Origin: Antennarius striatus
Lineage: Eukaryota > Chordata > Actinopteri > Lophiiformes > Antennariidae
Reading direction: 5' to 3'
Assembly: GCF_040054535.1 (NCBI RefSeq)
Contig: NC_090781.1
Coordinates: forward strand, 19,935,579-19,999,578
Length of the DNA: 64,000 nt
A program made the position numbers and the translations under genes. Within the stretch, counting starts at the first letter, position 1. Each line of letters begins with the position of its first letter. Below are positions 26,360 through 39,512 of the stretch, piece by piece. The notes under the pieces were generated by a model. It ran no database searches and had not been told where the DNA came from. It saw only the letters and a program-made list of their open reading frames with translations.

Positions 26360-27719
26360 GATACATAGACGGACAAATGAGTCTGGAGAGCTCTCAGCGT
26401 GGAAGACGGCAAACGAAAGGGACCAAGTGTGACAGGTGTCTTGTCTATTTCTCCGGGGAGATGTGCTACACTTGGCAACCTAAGAGGAGATTCAACGGGG
26501 CAGACATGACGGGACGGGATGCAGCATCACAGAGAATAATATACTGTGACACAAAGATAAAATGAATTTTTAGCTGACACCAAAGAATTTTAACATCATT
26601 CACAAAGAGTAAAATGAAAGTGTGATTCTTCCTGTGGATCCTTCTGGACCCTGGACCCCTAAAACTCCATTACAATTAAATCTTCCCAGGATTTAATTGC
26701 TCTTTTTCCTCATGTAAGTAAAAATTCTGTAAAGTTCTTGGGTCAGCGATGGAGGACAAACTGCCACAGGCCAGAATTAATTTGCAGTTGCGTGTGGCAT
26801 CTTGTACACAACATTCAACTAGAGTAACTGTTCCAAAATCAAGACCGTCCCACCGGACTGCTGCTGCACAGTGTGTTGATGTGTGACTGAACTTGTCTGC
26901 TCTTGTCTCTTGGTCTACAGGGACAGGTGCACACCTGAACCCCCCAGCACTCAAGAGGGACCTTTGCTAGCGTAACATCAAGCCAACCACATTGTAGGAT
27001 TATAATGTAATTATATACAGGATTGTGACGTCTTTCAACAAAAGACCAGGGGGAGATTTGTCAAAAAAAGGGGGGGGGCTTATATTAAAACAAGGCCTCA
27101 ACAGGGCTAATTTTTTTGTGTTTTTTTTTTGCCACAGGCCAGGAGTCTAAAGTCCAGACAGTTGAACATTCATATTTAATACAAAATTGATATTTGACTT
27201 AATTTTAATGTGAGACATGTCCAAATTAGGCTTCAGGACTATGGATGAGGGCCGATCATGCGAACGTGGCAGGAGGATTTGGCCTAATGTGAATGGTCTG
27301 TAAAGCATAACATTAAAACCCCATACATTAAGATTTCATATGTCAAATTAACTCAGCAAATACCAGACTAAGTGAACAATGTTCTCCAATTTCAGACCTC
27401 ACATGGCCTTTAAGGCTTTCCTGTTGGTGCATCATTTGCTGTGTTTCAACCTTTTATCCACATCTCTGAACTTCTGAGCAGGAAACAAACCCACAATGCA
27501 TTTATGTGGATGCGGACATTCACCAACATCGAGACTGAAGGTCCAGTTATGTTGAAAATAAAAGCAGTCTGTTTAAAAAATTAAGTAAAGCCCAAAATTC
27601 TTATAATGGTTTTTACTTCCATGCATTGGGAACACTGCACATTATATTCTAAATCAAAACATGAAAAAAAAAAAAATTCTTTAATTACTTTACAGAAAAG
27701 AAGAAAAATGAACATTGGG
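26360..27719. other. upstream region of the receptor gene
   Basis: Intergenic sequence with no recognisable exon, including short homopolymers near 27060-27130. It should contain the receptor promoter, but I see no clear TATA box within 100 bp of the start codon. Confidence 0.45.
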
Positions 27720-28365
27720 CTGTTCAAAAAAATAGCAGTGTCTGCATTTTACTTTACAAACTCAAATATTTACTGTATAAACTGAAATTTTGTCCAGGAT
27801 TCAGCATTCCTATGAATCACTAAACTAATATTTAGTTGTATAGCCACTGTTTCTGAGAACCGCCTCACATCTGTGTTGCATAGAGTCAACAAACTTCTGG
27901 CATCTGTGAACAAGTATTCCAGCCCAGGATGATTTGACGTGTCATAATTCCTCTGCATGTCTTGGTTTTGCCTCAGAAACAGCATTTTAATGTCACCCCA
28001 CAAGTTTTCTATCGCATTAAGGTCCGGGGATAGGGCTGGCCACTCCATGACTTTAATTTTCTTGGTCTGGAACCAAGAAGCTGCTCGCTTACTGGTGTGT
28101 TTGGGGTCGTTGTCTTGTTGAAACACCCATTTCAAGAGCATTTCCTCTTCAGCATAAGGCAACATGACCTCTTCAAGTATTTTGATGTATGTAAACTTAT
28201 CCATGATCCCTGGTATGCAATAAATAGGCCCGACACCATGGTAAGAGAAACCTCCCCATATCATGATGCTTGCACCACCATGCTTCTGTCGTCAGAGTGT
28301 ACTGTGGCTTGAATTCAGTGTTTGGGGGTCGTCTGACAAACTGTCTCCATTTCTCTTTTGTTTTT
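27720..28365 (-). mobile_element. Tc1-like DNA transposon remnant with broken transposase
   Basis: The minus strand encodes the C-terminal half of a Tc1-family transposase. QQDNDPKHTS and SPDLNAIENLWGDIK are the hallmark blocks around the second Asp and the final Glu of the DD34E catalytic set. The frame shifts just after the GDIK block, a stop interrupts the next segment, and another shift lies upstream near 28290, so it is inactive. The 5' half of the gene is missing. A terminal-repeat-like TGTTCAAAAAAATAGCAGTG lies at 27721-27741. No matching right end was found. Confidence 0.85.
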
Positions 28366-30321
28366 GTTTTGCTTTGTATATAATCTTATTGTGGACCATT
28401 TGCATGAATAAAATTTTGAAACAACAGTAATTTTATCTGCTTTTATGTCATTTTCAGCCTCAAGTCACCCCAAGTTATTAGTACAATGAAATCAAGGAAA
28501 GGTGTTAAGCAGTTCATTACAGAAATGACAAGTTTCAACATGGAGATCTTTATTAAAGCTCAGTTTTCCATTGTACAAATGTCATCATAATTGAAACGGC
28601 ATGCAGTGGCTTGGTTTGAGGCACGTTACTAAGGAGAATGAGCATTGTTGAACAAAAATCATTAAAAAAAAGAACATCAGACATTAATTTGCATAACTTA
28701 GTATGATTGATATTGTGATCAAATCCAATCACAAAATCACGTCCGTTACTGTCAAGCTGTTCTGGGGACATACGGTACCTACAGTACGCCTCCAGGGACC
28801 GGTGCTATATTACAAATAATATCAATGTGAAGAAGGCAGAAGGAACAACACTAACAGCAGCTTTTGCATTAAGAGCCTACTTTTTTTTTGCCATTGAAGG
28901 TTAAGGACTTAACAAAACATAAGAGGCCCTAAGACAAATCCAGGATGCAGGGGAACCCAGTTTCTGGATAAAACGTCTCTAAGTTGGAGGGGGGGCTCAG
29001 TTTATCCTGAGGATTTCATGGAGGTCTAAGTAACTGGACTGAAGACTAGAGATCAGGATGAATGTTTGGAGCACAAAACAGAACAACATTGCAGTAATGC
29101 CTTTTCTGAGACACTGACTTTATGTGAGACGACTGACGACACTCTAACCCTCACCTTTGACACTACAGAGCAACACACTGATTACGTTCTCACTGGATGA
29201 ATGACTCGACACCAAAGCTTCATGAGTGAGTGTGCAAAACATGTGCAAACAACGTGCCCGTGCACGACGAACGAGCAGCCGAATGATGAATCATGGTAAC
29301 AGCAATTTACACTATGTGGTTCTGAACTCTACTGCACTTTTATAAGTTTATCACTTAAGTCCTCTTGTCATGTTCATTCATCCTAAAAAGTTATACATAT
29401 TGCAGCATCCTCCGTTCTGGAAACACCAGTGTCCAGGTCAAGACACACCGACGAAATAAAACAGGCACAAGGTCGCCCGTCGCATTGGACTTCTGCACAT
29501 CTGCACACTAGTTATGATACTGAAGGTAATCTCGCTCAAATTGAGGGTGGGGGGGGTGTCCTGCCAACAAATGTAGCTCAGAAAAGATCAACGAGGAGCC
29601 AACAATGATATATAATCACTACAGCGTATTCTACATTTGGCAAAACAAATAGCTTAAAGTTGATTGGTCACGTCGGCCGTCTGCTGGCTTTAATGTCCAT
29701 CAGACGGCCGTCTTCAGAGCACAGTTTACAGGCAGAGTGAAAAACAACAGAGGTTTGAGAATAATCTGACCCACAACAGTAAGACGAAAAACATCCACCG
29801 GAAAAAGGCAGAGAACGATTCTCCTCCCGCCATTCGTTCACATCGTTAAACTGCCATTTGCTTCTTTTTTTCGTGTTCGGCTCGTCTCCTGATGCGACCT
29901 GAGGAACGACGCGTTCGCTTGCTGAAACATTCACAGCCACTTTCCTTTAACGGTGGACCCTTAAAAAGCCAGCAGCAGTTTTCGCCTTTTCGTCACAGAG
30001 AGGAAATACACTGATGTACATGTTTCCAAAAAAAAAGAAAAAAGAAGACAATATATTATCAATAGCTGACGTTAATCAATCCCTAATGTCAAAAATATTA
30101 AAAACGAGGGAGAAGTGTTGGGGGAGAGCAGAGGGAGTGGCGCCTTTGCGTGTGCGCCCATCACAGTACAGTCTGCCTTCCATGGGAATGTTAAAGAGAG
30201 GGGTGGGAGATAATGGGAGGGAAGGAGGGGAGTGGGGGTAAGGATAGGAGAGGAAAGGAAAAGAGTCCACCGGCCCTCTCTGTTATCTTGTTTGTACATG
30301 TGTGTCCGATCACATCGTCTT
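28366..30321 (-). other. probable gmps 3' UTR and flank
   Basis: No coding sequence was seen. The sequence between the gmps stop at 30322 and a minus-strand AATAAA at 28549-28554 could be one 1.8-kb 3' UTR, a reasonable length for this gene, though no transcript evidence is available. Confidence 0.4.
28549..28554 (-). terminator. candidate gmps polyadenylation signal
   Basis: AATAAA on the minus strand, about 1.77 kb after the gmps stop codon. Its use is an inference. Confidence 0.35.
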
Positions 30322-33300
30322 CTATTCCCACTCTGTGGTGCCGGGCGGTTTGGAGGTCAGGTCGTACATCACTCTGGAGATTCCCGGGATCTTCTTGATC
30401 TCGTTCACCATCTTGAGCACCACCTGGGCAAAAAAAACCAGAAACAGATGAGACAAATAACTCCAGCAGCGAACAATTAGGGAGCCACCGTCCCGTACCT
30501 CCTCCGGGATGTGGTTGCCTGGCGTGGCAGGGATGCCGGTCATGAAATCGCTGGTGATGAAGGTGCGGACCACCACGGAGCGTCTGCAGGACGGCTGCTT
30601 TTGCAGTGGGTCGCGGTCAAAGTGCAGAGGTGTCAGGATGATCGGCATCTGGCTGATTTTACCAGAGTAGCCTGGAACAGAGGAGAAGCCAAAGAGAGAA
30701 GAAAAACACCACGTTATATCATTAATTTTTTGATTTACTACCAAATACATTTGGTGCAAACAGGATTTCATCTGATAGAACAAGCTCACATGACATTCAC
30801 ACCAAATGTGCTGCTCGCTTTCCTGAGCGAAACCCAGAGCCGTCTGGGTTTCTGACTCATCTGTGATTTTCCACAAAAAATACAAAGCAGCAATTGTGCT
30901 TCCTTTGGTTGCGGTCACGGCAAAAATTAACGCCGGTGTGGTTTGTTACTCGTGTGTGCGATCCCTCAGCGACATTCACGTGAGCAAAGTCCATCAGTCG
31001 AGTGAAAATTTAGCACGATAAGCAGCAAATTAATGCAGTCAGCTGCAATCTGGAACCTCACGATAAATGATTTTTATTACATTTTAAAATTAAGGTCAAT
31101 GCTCCAAATTCAGTGTTTAATAACAACTTCTCCTCTAATGACACCTGAATCGATTACATGCCACTAGAATGTCTTCACAAAGTAAAAAGGCTGAACTGAC
31201 ACTCCTAGAATCATTTATGATATAAAATGCGGTGGGAAAACAATACTTAAAACTATCTTTAAATTCACATTTTATCACTTTAAACTATAACCATGGTCAG
31301 GACATGACACTATAAAATAACATTCAACTCGATGGGGAGGGGGAATAAAAATTTCCCTCAAACATTAATTTACTTGTGACTAATTAAAAAAACACACACA
31401 GACACTTACCAGACTCTCTAAGGATAGAGTGAGCTACAAAGTCAGCCTGTCTGAGCGTGCTCAGAACGCCTGTGGTCAAGAAGGTTGGGGTAATGTCTGT
31501 TGGCGGCTCTTTAACGTGGGACCCAAACACATACACAACTCTGGAAAGAGGACACACATGAATGAATGAACGACTGAATGAATGAAGGAACGAACGAACG
31601 ATAGGGGGATGGTGGGGTCTCAGAGGGAGGTGGAGAGCACAGCCTTCAGGGAGGGATTTGTGTTTCACCTGTTGATGTTATGGCACATACGAGGGATAAG
31701 TCTGGCCAGGAACATGAGAGACTCCCAGTGTGGAGATTCTTTACTTGTGACGCCGCACACGTAACTGTAGGACCGGCAATCACCCTGAAACACACAAAAA
31801 ACAATAATTATACTGTACATTCAACAAGTCAGTCTAAATATAACATTTGCACAACAGTCTGGTTTTTCTCTCAACAAGTTCCCCCTAGCTATAAAACCTG
31901 TTTGTCTACCGTCTGTCCCACAACTTGAGGTTTAGGGTAATTTTAAGACTGTGGCTTCAAACAGGAAGCAAAGCGACACGCCTACTGGCAAACAGCTGCT
32001 GGTCGACTGTTTTTAAGTGGAAAGCAGCAACGCTGAAGGTTAATATGAACTATGAAAGAGAAAGAGGTGTTTTATGCACTGGTTTCAATTGTTACTGTCA
32101 GAGACAGGAGTAAAACTGTTCTCTCACTAGTGAAGACTAAGACGCTTTTGGAGGGGGGGGGTGTCTTGTGGTTTACCACTACAGTACAGTGAAAACACAG
32201 TGAGAAAAACAGCCAGATTGAGACACAGTGTTCCAGATTGAGACACGGTGTTCCTTCCTTCCTCTACTTCATCTCCAGTTTGATACACATTTGAATCGTT
32301 GGAACAAAGTACAGCATTAACTTTTAAAAATGACCTTTAAGAAACTTATTTAACTTTTTTCCCCCTGTGATTGAAAAAAAAAGTTTAAGAAGTTTCTTAA
32401 AGGTAATTTTTAAAAGTTTATGCTGTGATATGAAAAGAGACATTATCTGACTTTATGATTGTATTGTACACTTAACTACAGGTTAACTGCTTATCAGTTA
32501 ACAGGAGACTAAAACATCCTTCGATATTGATATCCGTTTTGAAAGACTCGTACAAATAAGAATAAATGAGTTTGACAAAACCTCACAGCCAATCAGAGTG
32601 AGGCTTATCTGAATGTCTGCGGTTTGATGTTCGATGTCATTGATTCTTTGAACAGGAAATGGACAAAGCTGAAATAAATGGCGACTGAGTGGCTGTGAAC
32701 CGGTCTAATTACCTGGACGCCGACAGTTTTGATGGGCAGCAGGAAGGCATTGAGTGAGTGAAGGCTGGTGATCTGCATGAGTTTCTCTTCCTCCTCGTCC
32801 GATATGCAGGATTTGACTCTCTGCAGCAAAGTGTGAGGCTGCAAAACAGGCTGCACTTCATTGACTGCATATTTAGCCAAGTTGGTACAATCATAATAAA
32901 TGTTGTTTGTTGTTTTGACAGCCAGAGCCAAGAATCTGTGCAAAACAGCCACTGAATGACAACCTCAGTTGTTATTCACTGAGTATATTCGGTGAAGTAT
33001 ATTTCTAAAAAATGGTAGCACTGGTGCATTTCAATACATTTCCACACCTCTTTACGATGATTTGCTCTGGTTTACCTTCAGAGCCTCTGAGGGATGCAGA
33101 AGCTCAACACCACAAGTGAAGAAATCTTTCCAAGAGGCACTATGAGCTGCAGATCATCTGTTTGTACCAACCTTTTTGACACTGGCAGAGAAGTCTGTGA
33201 TGATTTTCAGGATGTTGTTCGTTTCAGCAAAGTCCTTGCAAACGAAAGGCTCCTCTGCACAAATCACTCTGATGGACAACCCGGGACCTAAAGGTCAAAG

Positions 33301-36300
33301 AGGAGAGACGGGACGCTTTCTAATGCAAATGTACGAGTGAAAAAAAAGGCAAATAGATACAAAGAGCAGACGATGGCAGAAAGAAAGTTTAAAATGTGAA
33401 TGCCGACAGACATCTTTGTAAACGTGTGTTTATGCACTTGCCAGGGAAAGGATGTCGGGAGACGATCTCCTCTGGCAGGCCCAGTTCTCTCCCCAGAGCC
33501 CTGACTTCATCTTTATGGAAGTCTTTCAGTGGTTCGATCACTTTTCCCTGTGGGATCATTGGGACAAGTAGAAAGCTGTGAAGGATATGGTGAGGCTTTG
33601 CATCATTGTGCATTAATGGGATTAAGAAACACTAGAGATCCCACGACAACCCTGAATTCAAAATTTTACCCTGACCTATCTTCAATGGTAAGGGTCATTT
33701 AATAAAAGACCCATGATCCAACATGTAACTGGTGCATTCTATTTGTCATGAGGTTTTACAGATGTTTACCTAAAAAGGTATAAAAGCAAAAATGTGACCT
33801 TGACCTAGTTTTTCAACGTTGTGATCTAATTTTCATCCCCTTCCCTCCCTGAACATAATGCCTTTTGTTTCGACCTAGTTTTCTCAAGGTCAAGGTCATC
33901 ATCTCATGTTCATCCTCTTTGCTGCCCGAGTAATGTTCTTTTTATTTCATCTTTCTATCTGCAATGGTAGTGAAGATAATTGGTGGACGGACGAACACAC
34001 GAACACTGACAATTACAATACATCACCGTTTCACGGGATGTAAAAATACCACTACGTGATAATAAGATGTGTGCATGTTGCGGCGCTCATTCAAGTCCAA
34101 TGTTAACACTGCTGTTTATAGTTTTGGATTGAAGTAGATTGTCATTAAAAACCAACTGAGGTTCTTTGAACAGCTTTGCGCGGGCGAGCAGTACCTCATC
34201 TCGGAGTTTGCGGATGAGCTCGGTGTCGTTGTGGTGTGTTTTGATGACCTCTGCCTTGCCACTGGCGATATGAGAGGCGCTCTCGATGAGATCGGGCCGC
34301 AGAGTTCCCTGCGCCAGAAGGACCTCCTCTGGCTTCAGATTCATCTCTCCGATCACTTCGTTGGCTACCTGTAAAGCAGCACGTTTCAGGTAAGTGGTCC
34401 ACACAAAGGCGTAAAACGCAACTATTGGCAGAAATCTCATTACAAATGATGACCTATTAGAACCCGCTCACTTTGACGAATGTGTCTCCGATGATTTTCC
34501 GTTTCTCTTCTGGGTTTGTTGTCATGTTGAGCGTTTTGCTGATGCGTTTCCGCGGCGTCCGGTCCTCCTCGGAGATGGGGAGGGTTGTTGTTCCGTTGTA
34601 GAAGGTGTGAGCCGCATTCACCACTGGATATAGGGACATAAAATCAATAAAAAATGCTAAGTAAATAAAGATAATAATTACAACATTTTACTACACACAC
34701 ACACACATACATACATACATACTTTGTCACCATAATAAAATTCCATCTGAAATGAACTCATTCTAGCCATTCTGTCTCAGAGGAGGTCTTTTGGACCACT
34801 GGGGCTTCTGTCCGTACCTTTGACTTTGATTCCCAGCTTGGTGAGGGCCTCCTCCACACTCTGGCTCTCTCTCTTCCTCATAAACCCGTTGTCGATGTGA
34901 ACGGCTATCACCTGGTCCTGATTAAGAGCTTTGTTGAGGAGAGCTGTGCAAACTGTTGAGTCCACTCCACCGCTCAACAACACCTGAAGGAAATGGCAGA
35001 GAGTTACGGCGACTGTCTGTCCGGGGAGTTACGCTTCCGGCTACATTTGTCATGCAATCTTTGAGGTGTTTTGTGTTAGCAGGCTGGAAAATATTAGTCA
35101 CAGACTAAATATGTTGGGACTCACACACATGCATAGGCGTTGGAAGCAAATACAACATGTAATAAAAAGGTGGAGGATTTATCCTTCAGGCTGTAGATGA
35201 AGAACCAGAAAGTGTGAGTGTATTTCTTTGTGCTTTGAGCCTTTTTCCAAGACTCACTTATCGCCTCCGTACTCCCCAGAGATGAAGCCCAGTTTGAAGG
35301 CACGCAGGGAGTTAACAACTTCCATGGAGATGAAGCAGGGTTTAATTTGAGATTTTAATTGGTTCTACTTAACTTCCTGCTACTGTTACTGTCACTACTT
35401 CCTGAGCCGCTACCACGCGACACATTCAGCTCCCCAACCAGGTTGAATTATCTGCCATACAGAGATCTCACCGTGCTGAGATAATTGTTTTCCCATTTTG
35501 TCTTTTTTTTTTAAAAGTCTGTTTTTAAAAAAGTTTCCATAAAAACTCATTCGTATGTTCGTGAAGCTTGACTCTATTTCACTCACCAGTACTTTAGACT
35601 TGTCTGCTTTTTCTCTGATCTCAGAGATGCAGGCCTGCTGGCGGTTCTGTACAGTGAAATTGTTCGTGCATCCTGCAATCTCAAACAAAAAGTTACGCAG
35701 CATCTCCATGCCTCTCTCCGTCAGGTCAACTTCTGGGTGAAACTGCGTCCCGTACAGTTTCTTTTGTTCGTTGGCAATACCTGTTGGAAAACACGGAGAA
35801 CAATGTGAACTAAACACCATTTGTATTTAGGGTTTTCACTTGGGATCACAATCTAAATAAATCTAATCTTTTAAACAATCTTAATCAGGGTCACGTTACC
35901 CTGCATGATCCTCACCAGCAATGATGTTCCCTGATTGGGCCACGACTTTAAAGCCATCAGCTACTTTATCCACACTATCTCCGTGTGTAAGCAGGACCAG
36001 CTCCTCCTTCTGAAGGCCTCTGATAACATAAACACACATTGAAGTCACAAGACGAAGTGTGTTTTCAATCAGCATTGCATACAATAGTTGCACAGTGAAA
36101 GGGGGGTTCAGTGTGTGAGAGGCAGACAGTAATGAGACTGCAGCCATCTATTTCAGACCTTGCAGAATTTGTGTAACAACCAGGGAAAATATGTGATGGC
36201 TGGAATGCTACTGCGGTTGATGTCACAGACACGACACAGACAAAACGCAACATTACCTGAAGAGAGAACAAGTGTTGTCCAATCCGATGCTGAACACTCC

Positions 36301-38767
36301 ATCTTCTCTCACACTCTTTTTGTGTACAGTGCCACCGAAAACTTTATTCATCATCTGAAACGCAGAGACAGCAGATTTGAAACGTCACAATTTTAGTGCG
36401 ATTGGAAAAATGATAAAGCTGCCTGCTGTTTGGAGAAATGTGCCCGAGAATGTATGACTGCTGGAAGTAATGCTCTCATCTCCATCAGATGGAGTGCCCT
36501 TGAAGAAAGTGGTAAAATCCCAGCAGGCCCAAAAGAACTGAAAAGCACTGTGGATCTGAGGGATAGGAATACGCAGCTACTCATACTGAATGTATGAAAC
36601 TCATGTGTTTCCTTGAACATAGGCCTTGCATGAAAATATCTACCTAATCTCTATAAAAGCATCATATCACTGAATATTAGCGTGTACATTCATAAAAATA
36701 CATACCTGCATCCCATAGCAAATGCCGAGGACAGGTTTTCCTACAGTGAATATTGCAGGATCAAACCAGGGGGCATCCTCTGCATAAACAGATGCTGGAC
36801 CTCCTGAAATGATGATAGCCCTAATAAAGGAAGGAGAGACAAAAGAAACAAGACAAGACGCATTATAATTTATTTACTCTGAAATAGCAGTGTAATAACA
36901 ACGTTTAAAGAAAAATGAAAACTTCCGTTTACCTGTAGCCTTGCTCTCTAATGGCAAAGGCTGGAGTCTCTAAAGGGAGGATCTCAGACCGTACACACAG
37001 CTCTCGCACCCGTCTGTCAATCACCTTGCCGTACTGGGCCCCAGCATCCAGAATCGCCACCGCGCCCTCATATGACCCATTCTGCTCTGTGCTGCTGATC
37101 TCCAGCTGTGGACACACATTCAGGAACATTTATTGCTTGCAGAGTTGTGTTGAGCTGAGAAGACTGAGGGAGATACATGTAATGTTTGTTATACAGAAGG
37201 ACCACCACACAAAATTATGGCCTTAATGTAGACCCTTTGGTTTTGGTTTGGATGAGAAGTAGTGTAACGGAAACCAGTCCAGACAGCCTTGTGGTAAATG
37301 TGACTGGACAAGGGTTAAATTTATTAGAGGACATGTGATCTCCAATACAGACTGTCTCAGTAGATCAATTAATGAGATAGAATTTCATTCATTACACGGG
37401 AAATTTGAAATGCACTGCAAACCCTGAACTCATGAGTAGAATCACATGAAGTGCATGTGACAACAAAATGAATAAGTCGGGACTTCTGCAACATTTTACA
37501 AGAATTCTCAAACTTTTACTTTCACTTTAGCGTAACTCGTGATTCAGTTGCATTTTAAACTTTGTAAAGAAAAATGCGGTTTCCTCTCCGGGAAACACTG
37601 AAGCAACAACAGAGAAGTCAGATTACCAGCAGATACTCCAAACGTGACAAAAACTGGGTAAGAAACCCCATCTCACGTGGCTGGTGGAAACACAAACATT
37701 GATCCAGCATACCTCCATCTCTGGTCTTATCTAAAAAAGTGACACAGACAAATGATCTTTCGGATTAACAACACCATAAACTAACTGTGTGGGATAATTA
37801 CAAGAAAATGTTTCACAGCAGACTGCCAAATCATTTAGTTTAAAACCAGTCAGGCAACACTTTGTCTCACACTAGCTAGTGGCGACGTTAGCAAACATGT
37901 CAGTTAAGGTTATGCTATCCTAAAGTGAGTGACAGCTGGTGTATAAGATAAACTAGTTTTCCAAAACATCAAAATCACTTTTCCAAATGAATGACAGGCG
38001 AGCACAACAAAATACTACAGGGTCGTACTAACATCACACATTGTGGCTACCCGGCTACAGCAAGCTAGCACATTTCCAATGTAGCATGCTAGCGTACAGA
38101 TAGTACAAACAGTAGCTAGTATTCACTATTAGCCTTTAGCGGCACGTCCGGAAGCGAATCCCACTATGAAAGCGCCATGATCCCTCCCGCTCTAAGCCTG
38201 ATTGGCTTGTTGATGTCCCTGCCCTTCCTACAACCAATCATCCGTCGTAATGCATAAATAGTCCGCCCAAGCGAACAAGTACTAGCCAATCAAAGGTAGA
38301 GTAATGTGGGTATTGCCTTCACCGTAGTAGGATTAGAAATTTAGCGTCCTCTGTAAACGGCTGGCTAAATTAGCGGAGCTATGCTAAAACCCACGCGGTA
38401 GTATGAGTCGAAGGGTCTTGGGAATTCTTCCTAAAACGGCAGTCACGTTCATTTGCGAAATATGAGCATGGCTTTACGCACACTATAAAACCACTGCTGT
38501 ATGCGGACTGGCTACCTAGCAGCTCAGAGCAACACGTTAATGTAACACCGCAACAGGCATACACACTACTCATAGCTCCTCATCGGAACTAGTCGTAACG
38601 TTACATGCTTCGCAACTTTACCCCCGAGGTGCATACAGGCCGTAATTGAACGGGGGGACAACACCAGCAAACCGGGTCCGAACACGGAGTAGATCGGGCC
38701 ACCCGGTGCCGGAGCAGCGGCTGCTTTCGGCTCCACTGACCTTGCTGTCTCCGTTGCACAGAGCCAT
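30322..38767 (-). CDS. gmps: GMP synthase (glutamine-hydrolysing)
   Basis: This enzyme converts XMP to GMP in de novo purine synthesis in the cytosol, using ATP and ammonia from glutamine. Sixteen coding exons join in frame to 690 aa (human 693): 38741-38767, 36933-37105, 36706-36820, 36257-36354, 35916-36019, 35587-35780, 34818-34983, 34472-34623, 34195-34368, 33442-33547, 33172-33287, 32713-32838, 31669-31784, 31410-31540, 30499-30671, 30322-30423. The start MALCNGDSK matches the human protein. The class I amidotransferase triad is Cys101 (GICYGMQ), His187 and Glu189 (QFHPEV). The ATP pyrophosphatase P-loop is LLSGGVDST (239-247). The C terminus [10 protein letters not shown] is the dimerisation/XMP-binding end. 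Fifteen exon phases fit, and the intron after exon 10 begins with GC instead of GT. The gene looks intact. Confidence 0.98.
32311..32426. repeat. long near-perfect hairpin in a gmps intron (MITE-like fold-back)
   Basis: Two arms of about 50 bp (32311-32360 and about 32376-32426) are reverse complements with about four mismatches, separated by a loop of about 15 nt. The ends are ACAGCA and TGCTGT. It sits in the intron between gmps exons 12 and 13. It could be a miniature fold-back transposon or a hairpin RNA precursor. Confidence 0.8.
33871..34040 (+). repeat. dispersed repeat, copy A (in a gmps intron)
   Basis: The segment from CGACCTAGTTTTCTCAAGGT to the CATCACCG...CGGGATG end is matched in reverse orientation at 39182-39395. 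It lies in the gmps intron between exons 9 and 10. The unit seems to extend left of 33871 in a more diverged form. The family was not identified. Confidence 0.75.
38180..38300. promoter_or_regulatory. cluster of CCAAT boxes in gmps intron 1
   Basis: Three CCAAT/ATTGG pentamers occur within about 110 bp (near 38202, 38235 and 38285), about 450-600 bp downstream of the gmps start codon. Clusters like this are typical of TATA-less housekeeping promoters, so an internal promoter is possible. This is motif spotting only. Confidence 0.25.
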
Positions 38768-39181
38768 AGACGACCGCCGTGTTGTGGAATGAGCTCTCCC
38801 CTTCGCCTCGGTGTCCCACGTCTGACGGAGAGAGGGCTTCTGGTTAGCTCCCGGCTCAGCGCGCCGACTACTGTCTGCCGAGCGGATCGGGCTGTCGGAG
38901 TGTCTCTCCTCCTCCCACTGAAGAACAACTTTCACTGGGGGAACGCAGAGCACACACGTTCCTGTGCTGAACGGGTGGAGCGCAAAAGTCAAATAAAGAA
39001 ACGCTCGTCCCCCCCAGGGATGTGGCTTTGAAGACAAAGTGGGATTGAACTGACAGAGAAAATGTGATATAACAGTGTCATACAGCACAGTATTACTCTT
39101 TATTGTGTGTTTCTCAGTCTTTATTATTTAAACCAGTCTGAATGAATGGTCAGTAACTTTATTAGAAACTGCTATGTTTGC

Positions 39182-39395
39182 ATCCCGCTTCGAGGCAGTG
39201 ATGTATTGTAATTTAATTTTAAATTTTTTTAATTTTATATCTTGCCAGTGTTCGTCCGTTAGTGTGTCCACAAATATATTCGCAACCATTGCAGATAGAA
39301 ATATGAAACAATAAGCACATTACTCGGGCAGCAAAGAGGATGAACATGAGATGATGACCTTGACCTTGAGAAAACTAGGTCAAGGTCAAATTTCA
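39182..39395 (-). repeat. dispersed repeat, copy B (inverted relative to copy A)
   Basis: The reverse complement of this segment follows the copy at 33871-34040 closely, including GCTGCCCGAGTAATG, the tail near GAACACTGRCAA and the CGGGATG end. The two copies flank gmps exons 1-9. Confidence 0.75.
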
Positions 39396-39454
39396 ACTTT
39401 TGTACACTCGGGAACCGGATCAAGATAGAAAGACAAGGGAGAAGGCCAGTGTAA

Positions 39455-39512
39455 GACCATAGATCAAAGATAGTGCTTTGATCTATCTGTGCACTAGCTT
39501 TGATCTATGGTC
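39455..39512. repeat. 15-bp perfect inverted repeat
   Basis: GACCATAGATCAAAG at 39455-39469 is matched by its exact reverse complement at 39498-39512. A third partial arm (CTTTGATCTATC) lies between them, so two alternative hairpins are possible. Confidence 0.8.

Noticed and set aside
27770-28264. Working Tc1 transposase
   Set aside because: Frame changes and a stop in the C-terminal part and a missing N-terminal half show it is dead.
30511-30855. Plus-strand frame opposite the gmps 3' exons
   Set aside because: Antisense shadow of gmps exon 15 and intron.
38566-39088. Minus-strand frames around the gmps first exon as a separate gene
   Set aside because: They cover the MALCNGDSK exon and GC-rich 5' UTR; no independent evidence.
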